Source: UBA1424 sp041654095
GTDB lineage: Bacteria > Bacillota_I > Bacilli_A > RFN20 > CAG-826
DNA: 16,755 nucleotides
Direction of reading: 5' to 3'
Assembly (NCBI GenBank): GCA_041654095.1
Contig: JBAZED010000016.1
Span: 1-16,755, forward strand
How positions within the stretch are numbered: position 1 is the stretch's first letter; each line of letters starts with the position of its first letter. The position numbers were made by a program, and so were the translations under genes. The notes beneath the pieces are model-generated. The model did not search any database, was not told the DNA's origin, and saw nothing but the letters and a program-made list of their open reading frames with translations. Shown one piece after another: positions 6,661 through 13,108 of the stretch.

Positions 6661-8358
6661 CTAGATTTCTTTTCTTTTCCGCAGATAGAAAGCCGCGCCG
6701 ACAATCGAAAATCCAATCAAAGCAATCGCAACGATCAGGTGAATATTGGTCGATGGGCTGCTGTGCGTGACTTGTGCGGGATTGACTATCAGCCACAGTG
6801 TACCCGAGTAATTTTTGATGTAGTTCGTCAAAGAATACTTATTGACGATGTAGGTGTATCGCTCCTTGGCCGAGACGATAGCTGTGTCGGCATAAGTGTA
6901 GAAGTAATTCTTTGCGTCGGCCGAAAGATTTCCATAGGAAGTGTCTAATGTCGTCCAGGCATTGCCGAGATCGGTCAAATTCGTCGACCCGTTGCTCTGG
7001 CAAATACCACCTGTTGAAGTCAGAAAACCATTCGCCCACGCAACGGCGTCGGATCGAGCGTCGACGGGGATGATTTCGATTGAATCGATATATGTCGTTG
7101 ATCCCCCATTCGCAATATAGAAGAAGCCCTTGCCGCTCGAGAAGGTATATGTGTAGGTCGTATCTGCCTGATCGGCGGTAATCGTCGAGCCGGTTGACGG
7201 CTGAATTGAAGCGCCTTCTTTTACGACTAGATTATTGGCGTAAGCCGCAGCCGTCGCCCCTGTTCTGATGACGATTGAATGGATGGCGACAAAATCGGTC
7301 GTGTTATACATATAGGCGTTAGTCGCTTGCCATTGCATAACCGGGTTTGTCGAGTTTTGCATAATTGCATTCGTGTAATAGCCGATGCTTCCGACAGCAT
7401 CAGCTGAATTCTTGCTATGCTCGCCATTATTGGCGGCGTAGCTGGTCGTGTTAAAATCATCCGCACCGGTGAGTAGCAGTGTGTATTCGGACGTCGGAAC
7501 AGCGTAAACGTCGACGGGAAATGTCGTCGTCTTCTCAGAATAGGTGACCGTCACCGTTATTCCTATCCCGATCTCTTCAGCCGTGAAAACGTGCGAATCG
7601 TAATCGGTGGTAAATCCTGAGTAATACATCGTCGTATTAGCGATTTCCTCATTCTCGTCGTCATAGCCGACCAGCACGAGCCCGGTTGAAGAGAACGTCT
7701 CGCCAACGAAATATTCAAATTTATTCGGCGAATCGTAGACAGCGATATGATCGAGCGTGCCAAAAGTCAAATCGACATATACTTTGACGGTGTCGATATA
7801 CATGCGGTTAGCGGCATTGATAAGCGTGTGATTTATCCTGAAGTAAACCGTCGGCTGATTGCCCGATAATTCTGCCGGCATCGCGGCCTCGATCGTCGAG
7901 GCTGTGGTCGAATAGGTGCCCGTTAATGTCATCGCCGCCCAAGTCGAGTTATTCAGAGAATATTCGACGGTCATCGTGCTGCCGGCGGCATAAGCTTTTG
8001 TCGCGAATGTTACACGAGTGAGATTGGCGAATGAAAACTTTGGATATGCCATGCCGATTGTCGAGTTGCCGGCATAAGATCTTAATTGAATTTGTTGGGA
8101 TCCGGCGAGAGGCGCGGTCGTGGTTGCGGTTCCCATAATCGTCCCCCACTCGTAGTCGGTCGGTCCTTGCACTCTTTCAGTGGTGTTATTGTAGACTGTA
8201 GAAGTAGTAAATCCTTCTCCCGATTCAAATCCCGTGGAATAGTTGAGGGCTTCCTCTCCTTTTGCTTCGAGGATCAGATTGGTGCCGAGCGTCAATCCGA
8301 CGCCGAGAGCGAGGACGCCTGTCGTTAAGAACATTCCCATCTTTTTGAAAAGTCTCAT
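6661..8358 (-). CDS. Surface protein 2: signal peptide, beta modules flanking a Big_3 Ig-like domain, C-terminal Cys domain, TM anchor
   Basis: Function unrecognised; predicted to be anchored in the membrane with a large outer part. In the 565 aa there is a signal peptide (1-34, cut near EAKG). A beta-sandwich-like module (36-195) ends MYIDTVKVYV. A bacterial Ig-like group 3 domain (200-286) has the typical GETFSSTGL and GFTTDYDSHVF. A second beta module (290-431) contains AIMQNST and MYNT and ends TYIDSIEII. The C-terminal domain (435-510) has GFLTSTGGICQ with Cys453 and closes ERYTYIVNKY. A helix (540-558) and the tail RKRKEI follow. The C-domain matches the 558-aa protein at 13109 (subtype B). 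The start is set by GTGAGGT upstream. The AIMQNST module resembles the first module of the 558-aa protein, so modules appear shuffled. Confidence 0.87.
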   Translation of the reverse strand: MRLFKKMGMFLTTGVLALGVGLTLGTNLILEAKGEEALNYSTGFESGEGFTTSTVYNNTTERVQGPTDYEWGTIMGTATTTAPLAGSQQIQLRSYAGNSTIGMAYPKFSFANLTRVTFATKAYAAGSTMTVEYSLNNSTWAAMTLTGTYSTTASTIEAAMPAELSGNQPTVYFRINHTLINAANRMYIDTVKVYVDLTFGTLDHIAVYDSPNKFEYFVGETFSSTGLVLVGYDDENEEIANTTMYYSGFTTDYDSHVFTAEEIGIGITVTVTYSEKTTTFPVDVYAVPTSEYTLLLTGADDFNTTSYAANNGEHSKNSADAVGSIGYYTNAIMQNSTNPVMQWQATNAYMYNTTDFVAIHSIVIRTGATAAAYANNLVVKEGASIQPSTGSTITADQADTTYTYTFSSGKGFFYIANGGSTTYIDSIEIIPVDARSDAVAWANGFLTSTGGICQSNGSTNLTDLGNAWTTLDTSYGNLSADAKNYFYTYADTAIVSAKERYTYIVNKYSLTNYIKNYSGTLWLIVNPAQVTHSSPSTNIHLIVAIALIGFSIVGAAFYLRKRKEI

Positions 8359-8423
8359 ACATTTACCTCACATTCATGAATTAATTGTGTTCTTAAAATT
8401 GAAAGGAGCATCACACTTTTATA

Positions 8424-8453
8424 ACTATACCAATTCATAAATTAGTGCAACAA
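8424..8453 (-). promoter_or_regulatory. Promoter of surface protein 2
   Basis: On the minus strand TTGTTG (8453-8448) and TATAGT (8429-8424) are 18 nt apart. The -10 is preceded by TGG, giving an extended -10. The leader to the ATG is about 58 nt and ends with a GTGAGGT ribosome-binding site. Confidence 0.55.
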
Positions 8454-8477
8454 AAAACAATATATATAACAGTGTCA

Positions 8478-8508
8478 ATCTATCTATTCAAAGAATAGAA
8501 TGATAGAT
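8478..8508. repeat. Bulged inverted repeat upstream of the surface protein 2 promoter
   Basis: ATCTATC-TATTC, loop AAA, then GAATA-GAAT-GATAGAT on the plus strand. This gives 5 plus 7 paired bases with a 4-nt bulge. There is no T-run after it on either strand, so a terminator is unlikely. It sits 25 nt upstream of the promoter's -35 and could be a regulator site or chance in AT-rich DNA. Confidence 0.35.
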
Positions 8509-8525
8509 GATTTAGTTATATTAAT

Positions 8526-8553
8526 AACAAAAAAGGGCGAATATTTCGCCCTT
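8526..8553 (-). terminator. Rho-independent terminator (minus strand)
   Basis: A 9-bp stem AAGGGCGAA / TTCGCCCTT (8533-8553) with a 3-nt loop is followed on the minus strand by a T-rich run (TTTTTTGTT). It lies 8 nt after the stop codon of the 35-aa reading frame at 8562-8669. It is the main reason to suspect that a minus-strand transcript ends here. On the plus strand no T-run follows. Confidence 0.8.
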
Positions 8554-8561
8554 AACATGTT

Positions 8562-8669
8562 TTAAGCAATTCGATCTCTTTCTTTTTTGTCCGTTTTGAA
8601 GAAGCGATAATTCACAAATAACCATGGTGACCCATATCTTTTTGAGATTGTTCGAGATGGAGCATTCAT
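8562..8669 (-). CDS. Possible 35-aa small protein (or gene remnant)
   Basis: Unrecognised. The frame begins ATG-AAT-GCT with GAGGG 6 nt upstream. It reads MNAPSRTISKRYGSP, then WLFVNYRFF, then the charged end KTDKKERDRIA, and stops 8 nt before a strong minus-strand terminator. The aromatic core and basic tail look protein-like. The frame stays open further upstream under the plus-strand gene at 8700, but that part looks like chance sequence. No good promoter was found. It is either a genuine small protein, the 3' end of a decayed gene whose terminator survives, or an RNA end. It lies divergently from the plus-strand gene, only 30 nt away. Confidence 0.35.
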   Translation of the reverse strand: MNAPSRTISKRYGSPWLFVNYRFFKTDKKERDRIA

Positions 8670-8684
8670 AATCAGCCCTCGGAG

Positions 8685-8693
8685 TGATATAAT
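8685..8693 (+). promoter_or_regulatory. Extended -10 promoter; probable leaderless start
   Basis: TGATATAAT is a perfect extended -10 with only 6 nt between it and the ATG at 8700. Transcription would start at or within a base or so of the start codon, giving a leaderless mRNA. No good -35 is seen 17 nt upstream. Confidence 0.55.
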
Positions 8694-8699
8694 GCGACT

Positions 8700-9557
8700 A
8701 TGAAAATTCGCCGTGGCGCAATCATCTTTGGAGTGTTTGTCCCTTTGTTGATGGCCAACTCTCCTTCCCCATATCCCTTTCCTGATGAATACTCGGATTT
8801 CACCATTCAGAACGAAACGGTGAACATCGCCGAAGAAGGAACCGAAAAAGAGATTACAATCACTGGTGAGATCGTCAATAATGGCGACGGCATCATCAGC
8901 CTCGAAAACAGCGATTTAGTCTACATCTTAGAAGCCGAATATTACGGCATCGTCTTATATGAGTATGGACGAGTGCAGATGATGCAAGGCATTTTGCCGG
9001 CGCGGATTTTTACCTATGAACAAACTTTCCCATATACGGGATCTTCGCCCTTGGGTGAGATCACCGTTTATACTCGCGATGAAACCGTTCGCGGCTTTGC
9101 TTCTGATTCGTTCATCAATGACATTGTCGTCACAAATGCCGCAATTGGTAATATGACATATCACGAAGAAGAAGAAAATCCGTTTACGAACGCCCACCTG
9201 ACCTTTGACTGGGACAATCCGAGCGAGACGTCGTCTTCCGTTTTCTACGCCTCGTTTAAAATCGATGACATCGAATACATTATTTACGAGGAAGAAAACC
9301 TCACAAAGAACGATTCTGGTGACGCCGATATCATCATCGCCATTCCCGGCGATGTCGAAGGCGAAGAAGCGACCGACATAACGTTCACTTTTTTACCGCG
9401 TCATCCTTATTACGACAATAACGAGTGGGGTAATTTAGTGAGCGTCGTCATCGTCGTCATCGTCGTCGTCGCTTGCCTGTTGCTCTTCGGACCGATCATC
9501 GCCATCGCCATCGTCTTGGCGGTTCGGGCTGCCAAAAGGAAAAAGAACCTTAACTGA
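8700..9557 (+). CDS. Secreted/TM-anchored protein with ANSPxPxP start, unknown function
   Basis: Function unrecognised; the only convincing plus-strand gene. The 285-aa protein has a short signal sequence (MKIRRGAIIFGVFVPLLMA) and a mature start NSPSPYPFPDEY. An acidic, beta-rich outer domain follows (about 28-242, many Asp/Glu and Thr). A long hydrophobic stretch (246-276) contains VVIVVIVVV, and the tail KRKKNLN is basic. The outer domain has no Cys. The region coding for the helix is a repeat of GTC/ATC triplets. The ANSP-x-P pattern after a signal peptide is one I recall from Firmicutes proteins encoded next to a small multi-helix membrane protein. The gene at 9584 matches such a partner, although here it is convergent. 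The start has no usable ribosome-binding site at normal spacing (GGAG is 15 nt away), in line with leaderless translation. Confidence 0.8.
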   Translation: MKIRRGAIIFGVFVPLLMANSPSPYPFPDEYSDFTIQNETVNIAEEGTEKEITITGEIVNNGDGIISLENSDLVYILEAEYYGIVLYEYGRVQMMQGILPARIFTYEQTFPYTGSSPLGEITVYTRDETVRGFASDSFINDIVVTNAAIGNMTYHEEEENPFTNAHLTFDWDNPSETSSSVFYASFKIDDIEYIIYEEENLTKNDSGDADIIIAIPGDVEGEEATDITFTFLPRHPYYDNNEWGNLVSVVIVVIVVVACLLLFGPIIAIAIVLAVRAAKRKKNLN

Positions 9558-9562
9558 CCTTG

Positions 9563-9579
9563 TCAAATAGCGTATTTGA
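9563..9579. terminator. Weak hairpin between convergent genes
   Basis: TCAAATA-GCG-TATTTGA gives a 7-bp AT-rich stem with a 3-nt loop, placed 5 nt after the plus-strand stop and 4 nt after the minus-strand stop. On the plus strand it is followed by T-rich sequence. It may act as a weak shared terminator. Confidence 0.4.
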
Positions 9580-9583
9580 GATA

Positions 9584-10030
9584 TTAATTTTGTATTTTTG
9601 TTTTGGTGTTTTCGAATGCCGCTAATAAGATGATTGTCGACTCGATGACGAAGAGCCCGATTACGATGATCGGAATGGCAAAATAAACGCTCGTAACGGG
9701 CCAAAGATGATTGATGGCTAATCCGATGCCTAAACTGGCTAAATTCGCCCCTAGTGCGATAATAAACCCCTTGTAGCGGATATTCTCGAACCAGAAGAGG
9801 ATGAAACCTTCGATAATTATGATAATTATCTCCATAATCGTTAGAGATAGCGAATAGTCGTTAGTAAATACGAAAATCAAAAGCGCGTTCATCGCGAGGT
9901 TCAAAACGATATTCATCGCATATACCGCGAGCAAATAAATGAGAGACTTTCTATTAAAGAAAAAATAGATGGGAGCCTCGATAACAAGGGTCAGCAAGAC
10001 CGACGATAACAAAGTAAAGAATATTTCCAT
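9584..10030 (-). CDS. Small multi-helix membrane protein, partner candidate of the convergent secreted protein
   Basis: Function unrecognised. From the ATG at 10030 the 148-aa product is almost entirely hydrophobic, with about four helices (5-20, 29-53, 62-77 and 85-135, the last region possibly two helices). It carries conserved-looking polar residues inside membrane segments: Glu in LTLVIEAPIY, Asn in MNIVLNLAMN, and two Glu in MEIIIIIIEGF. I recall this layout from a Firmicutes family encoded beside ANSPxPxP secreted proteins; that is memory, not a search. An upstream ATG at 10078 adds 16 polar residues and is less likely. No clear ribosome-binding site precedes either start. The product ends with a polar tail ENTKTKIQN. 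The gene is convergent with the plus-strand gene, with 26 nt between the stops. Confidence 0.75.
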   Translation of the reverse strand: MEIFFTLLSSVLLTLVIEAPIYFFFNRKSLIYLLAVYAMNIVLNLAMNALLIFVFTNDYSLSLTIMEIIIIIIEGFILFWFENIRYKGFIIALGANLASLGIGLAINHLWPVTSVYFAIPIIVIGLFVIESTIILLAAFENTKTKIQN

Positions 10031-10128
10031 TATTAAAATCTTATCACAGCGCCTCGAAACAAGGGGAAAACTATTCATTTATTACTTCTTACTCAGTCAT
10101 TTTAGAAGAATCAATGCTATTTGCATAG

Positions 10129-10164
10129 AGAGAAAGAAAAGGACCGAGAATTGCTTCCTGGTCC
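10129..10164 (-). terminator. Rho-independent terminator of surface protein 3
   Basis: On the minus strand the arms GGACCAGGAA and TTCTCGGTCC flank a GCAA (GNRA) tetraloop. There is one mismatch and one G-T pair, followed by TTTTCTTTC. It starts 25 nt after the stop of the 862-aa gene. Confidence 0.82.
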
Positions 10165-10189
10165 CGAAGATAATTCCGTTAAGAAGATT

Positions 10190-12778
10190 TTATTCTTCTT
10201 TTTTCTTTTTGAGGTAGAAGAAGGCGCCAACGACGGTCAATCCAGTAACGGCAACAATAACAATCGTGTAAATGGATTGTGTGCCAAAGTGATCAACCAC
10301 TAAATTGGATCCAGGAATCTCTGGATATTTTGCATCGAGAAGCGCCCATTTTTGTGCGGCGGTGAAGGAAACGTTTTGAGTGCCTGTGTGAGTAACATTG
10401 CCATTAGCGAAGTCATAAATATTTATCGAGCTCAGCGCTTCTTTGGCTGTGCTTGATAAGGCGTTGTATTGAACTCGTAAGTCGGCAACATTTGATTCGG
10501 CATTCACTCCACAACTGTCGGTTTTTTCAACTGCAGCAGCAAAGTTTGTAGCTAAACCGGTGTCGGTTGCATTGGAATCGGCAAATACTTTAATCCCATA
10601 TAAGCCACAACCAGCAGTTGTACCTTTAATGACAATGTTAACGTGGCCAAATAAGCCAGTTGCGGACGTAAAGACCATTTCTTCGCGACCGGCCGGGGCA
10701 CCAGCATACGCATTATCAGTATAACTTAATTGGACACCGTCAATATCGACGGTAACAGTGCCAACTGAAGTTGAACCATTGCCAGAAATATCAACGATAA
10801 CTTTCGTTACTTTGTTCGCACCATCAATTGAAAGCAGACCGGATTTGATTTGAACGGTATCAAATGGGTGTGTGCCTGAACCAAAGGTAATTCCATTATA
10901 GTTGCCTATTGAAACCAATTTTTCTGCCTGCGGTGTATAAACCATGTTCCAAGCTAAACCGGACATCACCTTATACTCGGAGGTGGAAGTGACGTTAGCG
11001 CTTGAACTAACATATGTGAATTCAACTGCATCGGCAGCCACGAAATCATGGTAGTAGGCCGCAGCGGCGAGAACGGTGATGTTATATGATGTCGTCTTTG
11101 TGACGGCGCCACGAGTGTATGAAACGGTAACAGAAACAGTGCCGACATCTCCAGGAACAAACACGTGGCTATCATAATTTGTCGTGAAGCCATCATTAAC
11201 CGCCATCGTTCTGCTTAAAGTATCGGTGGCTGTCAAGGTTAAACCGGTGGATGAGAACGTTTCGCCAGTTTCAAACAACAAGTCAGAAGCCGGATTATTA
11301 ATCGCAATACTAGCTAAAGTTCCGAATTCTGGAAGGGAATAGACGATTGAAAGCGCATTGAAATAGCAACGCTTGGCAAATACTATTTCGACTGAATTGC
11401 TTGCTGTAACATCGAAAACATAATTACTAAATGAGGTACCAGATGCAACGGTTTGAGCAGTTCCACCATTGATCGCAATTGTCGTTACATCGCTCGAATA
11501 TTGAACAGCAGAGATAATGACTTTTGTCGCGTTATTTCCATTTGGCAAATTGAATTTTAGAACGCCGTTGACACTAGTTGTGCCAGTTTTCAATTTTCCG
11601 ACAGCCGGATAAATAGAAGTAACTGTGGTATATACCATTGATGATGCATCGCCGGTTAGGTGACCGGCTGAGTTAGAAGCGACATCATCAGTAGTCAGGG
11701 CTGTGCCTGAGTCGCTTGTTGCTGTGCCTTCGTGACCCATATCATAGAAATTGGCATATACATTAACGCTCACAAAAAGGGTGAGGCTCGGATTAGCGGT
11801 AGAAGTAACGGTAATTGTCGCTGTGCCAGCGGAAATTCCGGTAACGACTCCAGCAGAAGTAACCGTCGCTACTTCCGTATCGTCGCTATCAAATGATGAG
11901 CTATTGTCAGATCCGATAGGGAGTGAGGACACAGATATTGTTTTGGCTTTAAGAGCGCCAATGCCCATATGCAAAGATGAAGGATTAGCCGAGATGCTTG
12001 TCGTGGCAGGAATTGATACCGTCACAAGACATTCATCATATGCATTGTTAGGAAGTGTGGCGCGAATTGTGGCTGTGCCTTGGGCGAGACCAGTAACAAC
12101 TCCGTTAGCAACGGTTGCAACAGATTCATTACCCGAAGTCCATGTCACTGTAGACGAAGAGCCTTCAGGACTAAATGTCGGGGTGAGAGTTCCGGTAGAT
12201 CCGCGATCAACAGCTAGCGTTTCAAGAATGCTAATTCCAGTAGCCGGTGTAGAGGTTGACGAATATCCGATTTCAAGAGAAGTGATTCGAACTTGGTTTG
12301 TACCTGTTGCGACATTCTTCACAACAACAGATGTCGCATCGCTCAATGCGGTTTCGACGGCGGAACCAGTAATGGTAGTACCTCCGTCAACTGTATAACC
12401 ACTATTTGTGCTGGTATTGACTTTTACGCTTTTCATGGCAAAACTGCCTGTCAACGCAAAAGTTAACTGACCACCATTGCCATCTTTGCCATAAAGTCTT
12501 GTCTCGCCAGCACTATTATTAAAAATCGAGGTTGTAGTACTGTTATTTTTGTGGAAGCTAGCAGTTATTGTTGCTCCACCAGTATTAGAGATGGACATTC
12601 TTTCGGCGGGTATTACCCCATCGCTAATTCCACTACTATATGATCCGCTTGTATCAAAAGTATACAAAAAGTCTCCGGCAGCATTGACTTCATTGGCGAT
12701 ACTATTTGCTGTTATCCCAACAGCCAAAGCCATTGCTCCTATAACAATCGCAAAACCTATTTTTTTGAATAATTTCAT
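10190..12778 (-). CDS. Surface protein 3: two BIG2 and one Big_3 Ig-like domains, beta modules, C-terminal Cys domain, TM anchor
   Basis: This is the largest of the four relatives, at 862 aa; its ligand is unknown. In order it has a signal peptide (1-33, cut after VNA) and a beta module (34-171, ending ITSLEIGY). Two BIG2-type Ig-like domains follow (about 178-255 and 258-341) with the hallmark [EN]-x-x-VATV-x-x-x-GVVTG-x-x-x-GTATI. Next come a beta module (345-481, ending FNALSIVY), a Big_3 domain (486-570, GETFSSTGL and FTTNYDSHVF) and a beta module (575-732) starting YYHDF. The C-terminal domain (737-820) has KTDSCGV with Cys756 and closes AQKWALLDAKY. A helix (836-856) and the tail KKKKEE end the protein. 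The start has GGAGGTC at good spacing. The YYHDF module and C-domain match surface protein 1 (subtype A). By eye it uses more A/T-ending codons than the ecf genes; this was not counted. Confidence 0.88.
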   Translation of the reverse strand: MKLFKKIGFAIVIGAMALAVGITANSIANEVNAAGDFLYTFDTSGSYSSGISDGVIPAERMSISNTGGATITASFHKNNSTTTSIFNNSAGETRLYGKDGNGGQLTFALTGSFAMKSVKVNTSTNSGYTVDGGTTITGSAVETALSDATSVVVKNVATGTNQVRITSLEIGYSSTSTPATGISILETLAVDRGSTGTLTPTFSPEGSSSTVTWTSGNESVATVANGVVTGLAQGTATIRATLPNNAYDECLVTVSIPATTSISANPSSLHMGIGALKAKTISVSSLPIGSDNSSSFDSDDTEVATVTSAGVVTGISAGTATITVTSTANPSLTLFVSVNVYANFYDMGHEGTATSDSGTALTTDDVASNSAGHLTGDASSMVYTTVTSIYPAVGKLKTGTTSVNGVLKFNLPNGNNATKVIISAVQYSSDVTTIAINGGTAQTVASGTSFSNYVFDVTASNSVEIVFAKRCYFNALSIVYSLPEFGTLASIAINNPASDLLFETGETFSSTGLTLTATDTLSRTMAVNDGFTTNYDSHVFVPGDVGTVSVTVSYTRGAVTKTTSYNITVLAAAAYYHDFVAADAVEFTYVSSSANVTSTSEYKVMSGLAWNMVYTPQAEKLVSIGNYNGITFGSGTHPFDTVQIKSGLLSIDGANKVTKVIVDISGNGSTSVGTVTVDIDGVQLSYTDNAYAGAPAGREEMVFTSATGLFGHVNIVIKGTTAGCGLYGIKVFADSNATDTGLATNFAAAVEKTDSCGVNAESNVADLRVQYNALSSTAKEALSSINIYDFANGNVTHTGTQNVSFTAAQKWALLDAKYPEIPGSNLVVDHFGTQSIYTIVIVAVTGLTVVGAFFYLKKKKEE

Positions 12779-12841
12779 TTAATGACCTCCATTGATAGGT
12801 TATCGTCGCCATTACATGCGTATATGACAACTTTATTAAAT

Positions 12842-12870
12842 ATTATATTTTATTTATGTGTTTATTCCAA
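12842..12870 (-). promoter_or_regulatory. Promoter of surface protein 3
   Basis: On the minus strand TTGGAA (12870-12865) and TATAAT (12847-12842) are exactly 17 nt apart, about 63 nt before the ATG. It is the best sigma-70-type match in the window. Confidence 0.72.
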
Positions 12871-12898
12871 CTCAATTATGGAAAATATCTTCTTTATT

Positions 12899-12964
12899 AA
12901 TTGTCAAATAGCATTTCAAAAAAACAAACGAAAAAGTATTTGAGGAGAAATCTCCATGACAATT
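12899..12964. repeat. Spaced inverted repeat upstream of surface protein 3 promoter
   Basis: AATTGTCA (12899-12906) and TGACAATT (12957-12964) are perfect reverse complements, 50 nt apart. A small GGAG-AAAT-CTCC hairpin lies just inside the right arm. The position, 29 nt upstream of the -35, would suit a regulator, but no function is shown. The rest of this 330-nt gap holds the promoter and the terminator of surface protein 4, and nothing else recognisable. Confidence 0.35.
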
Positions 12965-13056
12965 GGAATGAGTAAATGATCGTTTTGTTCGTTGAAAAAG
13001 GAATATTGCGAATAATCAAATCACGAGCGACAGCTGACGCTGAGCAATAGGCGGGC

Positions 13057-13084
13057 AAAAACAAAAAGGACGACATGTCGTCCT
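13057..13084 (-). terminator. Rho-independent terminator of surface protein 4
   Basis: The 18-nt perfect palindrome AGGACGACATGTCGTCCT (13067-13084) lies 24 nt after the stop codon and is followed on the minus strand by TTTTGTTTTT. The stem is GC-rich and the loop short. Confidence 0.82.
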
Positions 13085-13108
13085 AAATGTTTAAAAAGCA
13101 ATCGAGTT

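Noticed and set aside
7560..11280. Recent gene conversion between the Big_3 domains of proteins 2 and 3
   Set aside because: The proteins share FSSTGL and [DN]YDSHVF, but the matching DNA has many synonymous differences, so the similarity is old.
11751..12398. 215-codon open frame on the plus strand inside surface gene 3
   Set aside because: It is fully antisense to the BIG2 region, whose Ig-like motifs are clear. It has no good ribosome-binding site, and its Val/Thr/Pro-rich composition is what the complement of Thr/Gly/Ala codons gives.
12940..12981. Tiny plus-strand frame MTIGMSK with GAGGAG upstream
   Set aside because: Seven codons, in a palindromic intergenic stretch; the ribosome-binding-site look comes from the GGAG-CTCC hairpin.
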